Shown here: in pieces, positions 34,745 to 45,613 of the stretch
How positions within the stretch are numbered: the stretch's first letter is position 1
Layout: every line of letters starts with the position of its first letter
Source of the DNA: Earliella scabrosa
Taxonomy: Eukaryota; Basidiomycota; Agaricomycetes; Polyporales; Polyporaceae
Direction: 5' to 3'
Assembly: GCA_022605405.1 (NCBI GenBank)
Contig: JABYQQ010000001.1
Location: 5,022,001 to 5,086,000 of the forward strand
DNA length: 64,000 bases
Made by a program: the position numbers and the translations under genes
Notes under the pieces: model-generated
Database searches by the model: none
What the model saw: the letters and a program-made list of their open reading frames with translations, nothing else
Told to the model about the DNA's origin: nothing

Positions 34745-36353
34745 CTACGCTCTCCCGCGCCCGCCGCGAGCCTTCCGCGCTCCCCTCGGTCCGGATCGCG
34801 AAAGCGCCGCGCGAATTTTCTGAGTCAGAATTTTTTTGCCGCGTACGGCACCCTCGCCCACCACGGATGACTGGCCTGTCTCTTCCTCGGCCTCAAGATC
34901 TGTCAAAACTTCCATCACGGACGAGCTGGCGGACCCAGCATGTTCGGCTCTCCCCACCTCCTCCTCCGCCTCCGGTGCAACAACGTCGCCGCCTAGCACG
35001 ACAGCCACCCTGTCATCCCTGACATCGACGTCCATGCTTGACTCTCTGTCCCGCGCCCCCTCGTCGTCCCCGCGCCGCTCATCTTCGTCCACATCTGAAC
35101 CTCTGTTGATAGGACCCCATTCGGGAGAAGACTCGCGTACGTCAGCGCGCTGACTAGCAACCAGCGGCATAGACGGTTCTTCCGCAACCGGCGCACTGTC
35201 GGCAGCCTTCGCCGCATCCGCTGAAGCATTCAGTCATCCCCGTCAGCAGTTCCTCTCTCTTATCAGCGATTGACCGCTTACCATCCACAACCTCGCCATC
35301 TTCCAGCGCCGCACGAGCGAGGCTACCAGTGACCGCCCCATACGTCGCGCCCGCCAACCTAGGGGCTTGGCCCACGCCGGTCGCGACGCGCACCAGGTCG
35401 ATCAACAGGTACTGCGGGTACCAGTCAACATCCCCAATAAGATACTTCAGCGTAAATGTCATCGCCACGCCGTCCCCTTCCCGCAGCTCCGATGGGACAC
35501 ATGCAGAAATAGGCTTCAGCCTCCCGTCTTCAATCGCGCGCACCACCGGACGGTCGGGGTTGGCACGGTAGCGGCGCGAGCCTTCCTCCGCACGGCGAAC
35601 GCACTCGTGTAAATGGGAAGGAAAGGGCGGCTTCGTCGCTCCTTGCGGATGACGCAAGAACATCGGGGTTTTCATCCAGTATATCGTGTTCGCGTAACCA
35701 GACCCACCCCGCTGCCAATTGCGACGCCGGAGACTTTCTCTTGGCTTGAATCCAGGAATGCACTCGACGTATTTCTCCAGCTCCTGAACAATGAAATCAG
35801 TCACGACAACCCAGATCCGATCCGCTCCACATTGCTCCGTACCGTTTGCAGAAAATAGAGGTCCGGGTCCGCTTGGGTATCGAACGCGTACGAGTAACTG
35901 GACCTGTAACTGGCATACCCAATTCTGCCGAGTCGACGCCGTGTAAGTCCCTCATTCACACGAAGATCATGGTCACTTACGCGCTGCTAGGCTCCAGACT
36001 AGGCGGAGCGGCCCCCTTTCCTACCACTAAATTGCCTGTGTAGTAGTCGTCCGCATCCGCAAAAATCGACGCATGACTCAGCACCGCCGGTGTCGTCGAG
36101 CCCACTTCGCATACCTAACTCGCCGACCATGATTAACATCAGCTGCAGAACTAACACGCAACACACGTACCGTCCACTCCATCGCGCCCGTCTGTCTAAC
36201 CTCGACCAGTGGAGACTGAGTTCCCAAGGAGTACACGGCTGACGCATACGGTGTGTCGCCCTTTCGAAAGGACTGGAACTTCCAACGATTCACAGCCTTC
36301 TGCACAGCGGCCACCGTAGCAGAGACTGGATCATCCGGGAGAGCAGACGCCAT
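34745..36353 (-). CDS. hypothetical protein with acidic C-terminal tail
   Basis: Three probable exons. The first (36353..about 36120) begins MASALPDDPVSATVAAVQKA and contains NRWKFQSFRKGDTPYASAVY. The second (about 35804..35285) contains MTFTLKYLIGDVDWYPQYLL and IDLVRVATG. An intron (gtaagcgg...gcttcag) leads to a third exon ending at 34745, with long Asp/Glu- and Ser-rich stretches and a basic end (GARKARGGRGRA). Exons 1 and 2 each contain a W...G...YA...Y pattern, hinting at a repeated unit. Proteins with a FTL...D.W.P...VDLVRV core are, as I recall, a widespread uncharacterised mushroom family; that is memory, not a search. It converges with the genes upstream and diverges from R1. Confidence 0.45.
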
Positions 36354-37423
36354 AGCAAACTGTGAGCGTAAGCCAACGCCGACCGGCGCATTTTATAATC
36401 AGCCGCAGACATCGACGCAGCCATCAACACCGCATCCCGTTCCCCTCCCATCCACCACTCGGACCGGCCGCGTCCACCACTCCGGTTCTCGATCTCGCAT
36501 CGTGACCGCAGACCGCACATTCCCCATCCGACCGGTTGTCCTCATACCGAATTTACAGCACCCACGTCCTCGCTGTACCGGCCCTATCCATGCCTCCGGC
36601 ACGACGCAAAACTGTCAGCAGCCCGCTCCTCCTTCCCGTCGTCCCTCCGACAGCATAGAATTTTGCCGGAACTGTCTGCTTGACGCCATACCACAGATCG
36701 CCTACCCGCCACATCCCACGCGCCTGTAGCAATGCAACATCAGGGCCGCCTGCGCGAGTAGCACAATGCCGCGCAACGGACCGTTCTTGTCTCGCTATTA
36801 CAATTCACTCACAAGCCACGCACGACGCACCAGCGCCATCCGTTCCTCCCACACCCACGCACACCGCCGCTCAACCCTCGCTTCCCTATGTCCGCAATCT
36901 TCGGCCTGGAGACTAACCTCATCTGCCCGACTCGTCGGATTCATCGCATATTCGTCCGGCGACCCGCGACCCGTGCATGACTGAACTTACGACACACGAC
37001 AAACCAACGCCGACTGATCGGACCCCACCCACGGCCCCCCCCCCCCCCGGAATCATCCGCCGCGCCCACCTGCCCACTCTGCGCTGCGCTTCCTCCGTAC
37101 TTCCGTTCTGCAATTGCACCAGCTCCACCCCGCGCGCTCCTCCAACGACCCGAGCGGCCCGTACTCGCACAGAAGTTGACCGTCGCAGAACACGGACTGC
37201 CCCTCACACAAACCCCGCACACACGACGCGGCCGCCCCAAGACATCCGCGCGCCAACGCCTCACATCCACACTACTGTCACTCTCCCATTCCAGTCGCTC
37301 CCGTCAGCTCTCTGCCGAGGTCATCGGAGCAGCGCTCCTCCACGAGACGGCACCGGTCCGTCCTGAATACATTCCTGCGCAACACCGTCCACACTGTCCA
37401 CCCCACGCACTCACCCAGAATAC
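36354..37423. other. pyrimidine-rich region upstream of R1
   Basis: Contains C homopolymers (for example 37031-37041) and no convincing gene. Confidence 0.4.
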
Positions 37424-37430
37424 TATATAG
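37424..37430 (+). promoter_or_regulatory. TATA box of the R1 gene
   Basis: TATATAG about 90 nt before the proposed R1 ATG at 37516, whose context is caccATGa. An ATG at 37456 would be too close to the predicted transcription start. Confidence 0.5.
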
Positions 37431-37515
37431 GCGACCCCTGCGGTCCACCATCCACATGCAAATCACCATCTCCCTGCGCCGCCTGCACCCTCGCACATCA
37501 CCGCATCCACTCACC

Positions 37516-39943
37516 ATGACCGACAGTCCGACTCCGTTCGCCACGATCGTGAAACGAGGTACGCTCGATCATGGCATGCACCTGCGTCGTCCACTGACCG
37601 CAAGCTCACAGCGGGGTACGTTGACCCTTACGATGCTACTGACCCAGCCCTAACTTCGGACGTCCAGCTACCTGCAGCCCTTCCTGCCTGTCAAAGTAGG
37701 TGACGCAATATCCATCACGGTGTCTCGATCACTCACGCTGCACAAAGATGCGCCGTTGTCTCGAAATCGTGAGCCTTTCTACGCATGCACCCTCTTCCGC
37801 GCATGCACAGACTGACCAGCCGCCACTCAATAGCTTAGCTGGAACCTGGATACCGCGAAACTCGATCTTGACGGGTGAGCACTGAGCCTCCCAGCGACGC
37901 GAACACATGTAACCCCGTAACGACAGCCTAGTAACGCGCATCCACACCGGCCTTCCGATTCAAGTCACCGCACAGGAGCTCCAGGTGAGCGTCGACCCCT
38001 CCGCCCCTCGCCGCGTCCCGGTTTGCACCCACCACGCTCACGTTCACACACATGCAGCTCCACGCTGCCGATGCAGCAGCAGCGATGAGCAGTCAACATC
38101 CCGACTACTCCGCCTTGGCGGCTAGGCTCTGCGTCGCGAACCTGCACCGAGTCACTGAAAAGTCTCTCATCCGCTGGGTGACCACCTATGGTAACCCACA
38201 GCATTCTCTTCCGACTCCTGCCCTCTACTCACCACGCTGCAAATCAGGTACAACGGCCCGCCTCGACCCAGACGTCGTTGCCGTCATCGAGGAGAACGGA
38301 TATGCGCTCGAGAGCGCCATCACACATAGCAGAGACTTCGACCTTGACTAGTACGTACGCTCGACACGACAAATGCCACTCTCTGACATCAATCCACAGT
38401 TGCTCCATCCAGTCCTTGATACGCTCGTACCTCCTCCGCGTCAACGGCGAGACCATAGAGCGGCCGCAGTTCCTGTTCATGCGGATCGCAGTTGCGATTC
38501 ACAAGACAAACATCGCCGCGGTCATTGAAACTTACGAGGCGCTGTCTAACCGCCTGTACACGCACGCGTCTCCAACGCTTTTCAACGCCGGCACGCAGAA
38601 CAAAAAATTCGCGTCTTGCTTTCTGTACCAACCCAACGTCGACAAACCCGCCGCGCTGCAGTTCCTCGCCACAGCGCACGAACTCGACAAGATGTGGCTG
38701 GACGACGGCGGGATCGGGATGTCCTTATGCACTGTGCCGTGCAGACGGTGAGCTGTTTACTCCCGCCTTTCTAAATACCCCTAACCGTGCCCACAGAGAA
38801 ACACCGCGGAAGCAGCCGGGCGTCATGCCGCTCATGAAAGTGTACGACAGCCACGCAGCGTACTGCGTGCAGAGCCGAGAAAGACGGCCTTCCGCATTGA
38901 CCGCCTATCTACCGATCTGGCACGGGGACGTTGTCGCCTTCATCCAGACTCGCACAGCCCGCGCCAACGAAGACCAGCGACTTCGCCATGTGTTCCCAGC
39001 GTTGTGGATTCCGGATGTTTTGTAAGCCACCCCTCGCCAGCGCCAGCTTGCGCACCGTCCCCGTTAACCTCGTCGCTTTCTTATAGCATGCAGAAACTCG
39101 CCGGGGGACGGGACTGGTATCTATTCGATCCATCCGACGTTCCCACCCTTATCGGTGCCTACGGAACACAGTTCACGGACGCATATGAGGCCTACGTTCG
39201 CTCTGGCGTGTACACTGCGAAGATCAATAGCGTCCGCATCTGGGAATTCATCTGCAACGCGCAAACCGAATCCGGCAGCCCGTTCCTCCTGTATCAAGAC
39301 AATATCAACAGTATGTTCTCTGACTCCCCACCCATCGCCGTAGCTAACTGCATGTCGATCCTCCCTTACCCCAGCACGCAACAACCAACAACATCTTGGA
39401 ACCATCGTATCATCGAACCTGTGTACCGAAATCGTGCAGTACTCCGCCCCGGGCGAAACAGCAGTATGCACGCTCGCCTCCATTGCACTGCCGCGCTTCG
39501 TACAAAACCGCGAAACATTCGACTTCGACTCCCTGCACGACATCGCCAGGCTCGCCGTCCGGAACACGGATCGCCTGCTCGACCTCGCCACCTACCCTAC
39601 CGACGCCTGCGCCGCGACCAGCAATAGTACACGCGCGATTGCCATCGGAGTGCAAGGTCTCGCAGACACATTCATGGCACTCAGGCTACCGTACGATTCA
39701 CAGCTCGCCCGCAAGCTCAACATCGCGATCTTCGAAACTATCTACCACGCTGCACTCGAAGAAAGCTGCGACCTGTCCAAGGAACACGGTCCATACCGCG
39801 CATGGGTCGGATCGCCCGCTTCACAAGGAAAACTTCAGATGGACATGTGGCCTGCTACTACGGACGGACGGCACGACTTTGGCCCTCTGCGAGCTGCAAT
39901 CTCCGACAACGGTCTTCGCAACTCAACGTTGACTGCACAGATG
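37516..39943 (+). pseudogene. ribonucleotide reductase large subunit (R1), 5' part, disrupted by a transposon
   Basis: The alpha subunit of class I ribonucleotide reductase, which reduces ribonucleotides using a thiyl radical. Multi-exon with short introns. Landmarks: MTDSPTPFATIVKR (possible start of the ATP-cone, whose middle exons are not resolved); SSQHPDYSALAARLCVANLH; RDFDLDY joined to YLLRVNGETIERPQFLFMRI; THASPTLFNAGTQNKKFASC with the thiyl-radical Cys; DDGGIGMSL; LPIWHGDVVAFIQT; FPALWIPDV; NNQQHLGTIVSSNLCTEIVQ with catalytic Asn, Cys and Glu; AVCTLASIAL with the redox Cys; and AIGVQGLADTFMALRLPY. Coding continues to RNSTLTAQM at 39943, where the KDZ element starts; translation would then add EQSQ and stop. 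The 3' part resumes at 60284. Every catalytic residue is intact, so the gene was probably functional before insertion. It is divergent from typical fungal R1. Confidence 0.88.
39936..39943 (+). repeat. 8-bp target-site duplication, left copy
   Basis: CACAGATG, identical to 60284..60291. It lies in R1 coding sequence (codons for T-A-Q-M). Confidence 0.9.
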
Positions 39944-40030
39944 GAGCAGTCTCAGTGAAGCCGATGTATCCGCGAGACCGGCGATCGTCTCGCGGATACA
40001 TCCGTATGCGACGGATACATCCGTCGTTCG
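39944..40030 (+). repeat. left terminal inverted repeat with subterminal palindromes
   Basis: Begins GAGCAGTCTCAGTGAAGCCG. TCTCAGTGAA and the later GATCGTCTCGCGGATACATC recur inverted at the right end. Inside is a palindrome, GTATCCGCGAGAC...GTCTCGCGGATAC (about 39966-40002), and a second, ACGGATACATCCGT, near 40012-40026. These are likely transposase binding sites. Confidence 0.8.
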
Positions 40031-40393
40031 AGGCGTCGAGACGGCACCAAAACTGTCAGCGGGGATCGAACACCGGCATAATGAACATCGCTCTCACGCG
40101 CCAACCGATGGACTATCACAACTTGCTGGGCTGGCTTTCATAGTGTTGTACGTTAGCGAATAATAAGTACTGTGCTCTTGGCAATCTACATAGATTCCAT
40201 TGATAAGATTCCCTTCGTGCACGCGCAGAATGCTTACCGCGCAGTGCCAGACTAAATTGTACCCGCCGGCGCGCCATGGCCATGTGAATATACGTACACT
40301 GTGAGCACATACGTACCGCCGCATGATCGTAGCCAACTGCGCAAGACTATACGTACCTCCGCGAGATCCGCGAGATCGTACCTACTGTGTAGA

Positions 40394-40497
40394 TATCGTA
40401 CCTACCGCCGGGACAGTGAACTTACCTACAGTCTGTCATGTGTATGTACCTAACGTGTCGAGATCGTACCTACCGCCAGGACAATGTACTTACCTAC
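40394..40497. repeat. subterminal direct repeat
   Basis: Two roughly 35-bp near-identical copies (about 40395-40429 and 40463-40497) that begin ATCGTACCTACCGCC and end ACTTACCTAC, in a stretch full of CGTACCT-like words from 40315 to 40510. They lie outside genes, between the left end and the first cargo gene. Confidence 0.55.
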
Positions 40498-40514
40498 CGC
40501 GAGATTGTACTGTG

Positions 40515-41699
40515 CTAAAGTGCCGCGGCGACGCTCTCGGCAGTCAACGCGTTGCCACTCCCAGCTGCCCGGATGGCTGACAGAAGTGCGGCCGTGCTCC
40601 GATCGCGCTCGCGTTCGGCAGCCGCGATCGCGGACAGAATTGTGGCCGTGCTCTGTCCGCGCTCGCGTTCGGCAGTCGCGATGGCGGACAGAATTGCGGC
40701 CGTGCTCTGTTTGCGCTCGCGTTCGGCAGCCGCGATGGCGTTCATCGCGTTACTCTCAGCTTCGTGAATGGCAGCCAACAGGGCCGCGGTGTTCTGTTCT
40801 CGCTCGCGTTTGGCAGACTCTGTCGCGGCCGCGAGATGTTCGATGTTGCGTTCGGCCGCGACTACTTTCGCCGCGAGGAGTTCATTCTCGCGTTTGGCAG
40901 CGACGCTCTGCTTGAGCGTAGCCATTGCGATGGCATCCTGGCAATCGCAAGAGTTAGCACTGTGAATTCAAGGCACGACTTCTGAATACTGACCGCAAGC
41001 CTGTCATGCACGTCGGCGAGTTCCTCGTTGCAGCCCCGGAGCGTCTTCGCGACCTCGTTGCGGGCGAGGTAACGTTTGATGAACGATTTGTTAGACACCC
41101 TGTTGATGGCGTCATACACGCGACGGAGGCTCCTACGCCCTCGTCAGCACCGGTGCCTCAGTACACAGATACTCAGAAGCAGACATACCGCGCGAAATCG
41201 TCGATGTCGGGCTCTAATTCAGCGGCCACGTCGTTCCCAGCCCTCGCGATTGACGAGCGCACCCACTTCAGTAGGGCGTCACTGCGCTCTGCAAGGCGTC
41301 GACAGTCGGCCTGGTTGTGCTGCCCGCGCACGAGTCAGTAGCTAGAAGCGGAACGAGCTCGCCGTGTGCGTACCTTGACGGCCTCGATCGCCTCCCATAT
41401 CTTGAGGACTAGTCGCGCCGCCTCCTGTAAGCCCGCGATGGGCACCAGTTGAAGCACATCGACAGAGACCTCCAAGATGCCATGGCCAACGTCTGCCACA
41501 GCGCCTGCAACGGTCTCCGCACCTCCCGCAGAGCCCTGGAGATCCCGTATCAGTACCGCGATGCCTACCGTAACCCTACCCTCCCATGTACTTCGCGAGC
41601 GGCGGGCTGCGCCTCGTTTCCCTGTCCCTCGGTGGCCCCTCCGTCGACTGCGTTGGCCGGGTTCACCGAGTGGGCTTGCGTCGTAGTAGCGTCCGGCAT
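40515..41699 (-). CDS. HeLo/MLKL-like four-helix-bundle protein with C-terminal coiled-coil repeats
   Basis: Start at 41699 (MPDATTTQAHSVNPANAVDG); four introns restore one frame. After a short disordered leader comes VLQLVPIAGLQEAARLVLKI, then WEAIEAVK, NQADCRRLAERSDALLKWV, DDFARSLRRVYDAINRV and KSFIKRYLARNEVAKTLRGC. This series of amphipathic helices has the layout of the N-terminal four-helix bundle I recall from many mushroom proteins related to HeLo/MLKL-type cell-death domains; no search was run. The C-terminus (from DAIAMATLKQSV) is a charged coiled coil built partly of 18-residue repeats (AERERGQSTATILSAIAA and variants), ending SVAAAL. No kinase or NACHT domain is attached. It is the first cargo gene from the left end of the element. 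A membrane-active or signalling role is inference. Confidence 0.55.
40560..40760 (-). repeat. 54-bp tandem repeats inside the coiled-coil gene
   Basis: About three diverged 54-bp units, each coding an 18-aa ERER-x-STA-x-LSAI-type heptad-rich segment. Confidence 0.6.
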
Positions 41700-42636
41700 G
41701 TCGCTTGGAGCAGGTGTGCGTGTAGAGTGGTGGTATGAGTAGAAGAGTAAGTGGGCGCGGGGCTGGAAGTGCGACAGTGAGCGGTGCTTGGGTCACGCGT
41801 GACAGCTACGAGGCAAAATAATGAGTAGCTTGCGCAATTAACTACATACACAAGCCAAAAAAGGTATTCGCGCGCACAGACTGCGGCGGGACCCCGCCAC
41901 GAAGGCGCGCCTTCATGCTGTGATCGTCATCTGTGCCGGCGGGCATTGGCACGAGCACAGCGATGATGTTCAGACTGCACTTAGTATCGACTATACATGA
42001 CGCGCGTCTTCTTGCCGCGTCACACAGCTGCGAAGTTCAGATAAAGCTATGTCAGTCTGCGTGAAGTTGCGACACCATGACGGCTCACCATCCCACGTAT
42101 TTCCAGATTCCGAGCTACCTTACGCTGGTCCATCTGACTCCACACGCCGCTGGTGGCTGTCATCATATTGCGCACACGTATTTTCCCGCATGTCATTCAG
42201 ACCGCTCGAGCGCGCCTCCGTTCCTCTTCAGCCCCGGCACCTGGAGAATGCAAAAAGACGCCTGGCGGGCATCGTGTACGATCGACGTGGCTGTGTAATG
42301 CCCTGATCACTGTGTAGATCTGTGACGCCATGCGCAGTTAGACTCGAATGACGTCACGATTGTTACGTAATAAATAAACGCACACTTTCAAATACGACGG
42401 AGAGGGAAGGCGCAGTATCAAGTGCCCGGTATACGGTACGATCTACCAAACGTTGAGCTGCACCAGTAGAGTAGATGTAAGGAGAGACTGCGATATATAT
42501 AGTAGAGTTTTCTGTTGTGTGTTTAGACGAGGAAAGGGCTATGCAGAACAGAGTCAACGCATACTGGGGCGCGGAATGTACGACTGGTGAATTGTGGAGG
42601 TACTGAATGAGATATAACATATGTGGAAATCGAAGT
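41700..42636. other. intergenic within the element
   Basis: No gene recognised. It contains the 5' flank of the coiled-coil gene and the 3' flank of the next gene. Confidence 0.4.
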
Positions 42637-43779
42637 CTAGACACCCGGAGAGAAGAGTGGGGCCTTACCCTTGAGGGACTTGCCCTCGTAGCGCGTGTAG
42701 TCCACGGTGGTGCACTGACAGTCCGCCTGCGAAAGCACGGACGACCAACCAGTGAGGGACTTGACCGTCGGCAGCCGAATAAGGATGATGTGCGCGTGCG
42801 TGATAGAGAACTGAATGGAGTCCGTGATGCGGTGCATGCGCCAGTCGGTGAGGGCGCGATCCCAGATGCGCACCTCGTTCACGCCCGAGAAGTCGAACAC
42901 GCGACGGACGATGAAGTAGTTGGTGAGCACGATGTCCCCGCTGGCCTCGTCGAGCGTGATCATCTTGAAGACCGGCGGGAAGTCCGTCTGTGCATGTGTG
43001 AGCCACGCGCGCAACAGTTAAAGCATATTACGCACTCTGTACCAGATCGCGACGCGAAGCTGCCACTGCGAGCGCACGTTGAATCCGAGCCGCGAGCCGT
43101 CGGGAGCAAAGCGCGCGAGAGGGTACACTTCGTAGCTGAACGTGTTGGGGAATGGGAAGTCTTGCTCGGTAATCAGGACCGGCTCGAGGGAGGAATCGTC
43201 GGAAGCCGCGAGCTCGGAGGCCTCCTCGGACTTGACATCCATCGCATCGTCGTCGCTGCCCGTGTCGACTTCAGACTTCACCTCCTCGCGCTCGGGAGGG
43301 CCTTCGATCGGGACCACGAAGGGGCCGCGCACGATCATGCGCTGCACGGACATGGTCCCGTCCTCAGCCACGCAGACACCGTTCTTGACGGAGTATCCAG
43401 GGCCTGCAGCGGAGACATCGCCGCCATCCGGTGCGACGTTTTCCTTGTTGCTGCTGTTGCTCTGTACCTCGCTGTCGGACACTAGAACCACGCTCATGCT
43501 ACGGCGCTCCTGTTTGAGGGCGCGCTTCGCCGGAGGTCGCGAGGGCTCGTCAGATTCAGACTCGCTAGTCAGCGAGATCACGCTATCCTCCTCCGCGCGC
43601 GCCGGGCGACGTGGGGGAGGCGCGTCCTGTTCGGAGTCGGAGCTAATCTCGATGACCTCGACCTCGGGGGCGGCGTTCAGTTGGGTCCCGTCGACTTGTT
43701 CGCCCTCGACGTGATCGTCTTGAGCCCCACCGCGCTCGGCTGGCAGGTCTGCTGCGACTGGCACGGGACTGAGTACAAT
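42637..43779 (-). CDS. disordered protein with three SUMO-interaction-like motifs
   Basis: Two exons are clear: one from an acceptor before 43779 (IVLSPVPVAADLPAERG...) and one ending at 42637, joined over an intron gtgcgtaata...tgcacag to give AIWYRTDFPPVFKM. A further 5' exon with the start is not identified. The N-terminal half is acidic and disordered and holds three hydrophobic-then-acidic-serine motifs, EVIEISSDSEQD, SVISLTSESESD and SVVLVSDSE. These fit the SUMO-interacting-motif pattern. The C-terminal half is folded-looking: FPNTFSYEVYPLARF, VLTNYFIVRRVFDFSGV, EVRIWDRALTDWRMHRI, THAHIILIRLPTVKSL. I recognise no domain in it. As cargo of a transposon with chromatin-related genes, a link to SUMO-marked chromatin is plausible but untested. 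Confidence 0.5.
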
Positions 43780-43979
43780 CTGTGGGGGAATGTCCGTTAG
43801 CGGTCCTACGGACTATGCTTCTCAGTCACGTACGGGGGGCGCGAGGAATACGCGACGAGCCGCAGGCGTAGGCGACGCCGCTGAGAGTCTCTATGTCGTG
43901 TCAGCGTCAGCAAGTGTGTCCTAGAGGCCGATGCTGCACACGTACGTTGGTCATTCGCCTCATCCTCCTTACCCTGGGA

Positions 43980-45613
43980 GGCAAATTGGATGCCTCTGCG
44001 AGCACCGCAGGTTGGGCGTGGTTAACTACAGCGCTTCCGCGCCCTTCGGCGTGCGTTGCGAGCAGGAGCAGATTGCCGCTCGGTACTTGAGGCGCGGTCG
44101 CTTTGACAGTCTCCTCCGCGCGGTTGGAAACGGACAGAGCTACGGTGGATTGAAGGGGACTGAGGACCTGTGGAGATGGTCTCAGCTGCGCGCGTACGGA
44201 CGGGATCGTTGGATATTGCATACCGGGAACGGCTGGGGCTTGCGAGGCCCGTCCTTCATTGCCATGAACTTCTGTGTCAGCGTGGACACCATGCGCGCCT
44301 TCTTGCCCGTCTCGATGATCTCATGGGCCTGGCGCGCAATGTTCAGTACACGTTCGCATTGCAGACATCGCACAACGCACGGGTTCAAGCACTGTCGAGG
44401 CAGCCTTGCGTTTACCATTTCCGACCTAGGACTAGTTAGTCGTCGTTCCAGCGTTCGTGGCTCCACGTACGGTCGTATCGTCCTGGCGTGGATGCTCGCC
44501 ACGCGAAGTTTCGCTGGGGCTCGAGGTCGGTGTATTACCCCGCTTGCGTGCCTTGATCCTCGCGCCCTGCAGGTATAGGTTAGCGTTATATGGGCCAATT
44601 GATCTCGGCGAGTCTCACCTCCGAGTCCAGAAACGCTTGCTGCGAGGCTTGGAGCGCAGCGTCACGCGCAATATCCAGTTCCGTCTGGAGCGAGGTCAAT
44701 GAGCTCTGGGAGCCTTGGCAGGAAGTCATCGCCTATCAAGCCTCAGTACGCCTTGTGTATTGTGCGGCGATCAAGAGACATCTCACCTGCTTGGGGACAT
44801 TCTTGGCGCCTGACGGGTGAAGACTCGAACGCGAAGCGTCGTTCCGCTCGGCCTACAAAGTTGGAGTGAGGTGAGTGTGAGCGGTCGAGAGAGATATCCT
44901 CTCACCTCTTCGTACATCTCCGCCTGCAACGCGCGCGCGAACGCTTCGTCGCCGGCCGTGTCCAAGGTGGCCTTGACAGCGGTCATTCTAGACGACTGGA
45001 AGCGGGACGTTAGTTTGAACGTGAGTGTCGTGAGTTTGCGAACTGACCTCGCCGTTGCGCTTAGCACCAGTCGGAGTGTCCTGTTCCACAGCGACGAAGG
45101 CCTGCACCCCTTCGAGCCAATCGGGGATGCGTTTGATGCCTTCGGGTGTGAGGGAGAAGCTCTCGCGGGCGGCGGGGACAGCCTACACGGCGGTCAGCTA
45201 CACACTCTGCGCAAGAGGGTACAATCTCACCGAGGTCGTCGCAGGGCTAGCATCAGAGGCTCCTGCACGCAGCGCCTCGACCTTGCGCGTGAAGTCCAAG
45301 TCGGGCTCAGGCTGAGGCGGGTACCACTTGAACTTACACTCCTTCTTCAGACACTGCATACATCGTCAGCCTGTGAAGACACGCAAGAAAACGGGTGGCT
45401 CACGATGCGGATGGTTCGTCCAGCGTTGCCGGCGACGTAGCAAACTTGGTCGACCGTCTTGGGGTGGTCGCACAAGCGGCACGCCTGGTTCCCGGGGAAC
45501 GGGGGATTGGTGTCCGCCCATGCATTGCAAAGGGCGCGCACACGAGCCGGGTAGCGCGAGCGACTCGAGGTGGGGGTGGACACCGTTGTGCGACAGCGGC
45601 GAACGCGAGGCAT
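43980..45613 (-). CDS. GRF-type zinc-finger protein
   Basis: Start at 45613 (MPRVRRCRTTVSTPTS). The next segment QACRLCDHPKTVDQVCYVA, then NAGRTIRI, and across a 49-nt intron CLKKECKFKWYPPQP, together read C-x2-C...N-x-GR...C-x4-C-x-F-x-W. That is the GRF zinc-finger signature of several nucleic-acid-binding proteins (TTF2, NEIL3, TOP3A relatives). Many small exons follow: SFSLTPEGIKRIPDWLEGVQ, TAVKATLDTAGDEAFARALQ, QSSLTSLQTELDIARDAALQ, then a basic stretch and HEIIETGKKARMVSTLTQKF near 44300. The middle is coiled-coil-like. The 3' end is not fixed and could lie anywhere between about 43980 and 44200. The number of introns, at least six of 45-60 nt, is notable. Confidence 0.5.

Noticed and set aside
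1..37500. An integrated large DNA virus as the source of the RNR genes
   Set aside because: No capsid, polymerase or other viral hallmark is visible, the genes have many spliceosomal introns, and the neighbouring families are fungal. Only a phylogeny could reopen this.
40560..40760. CRISPR-like array
   Set aside because: The repeats are contiguous, diverged and in-frame coding units of a coiled coil, with no spacers.
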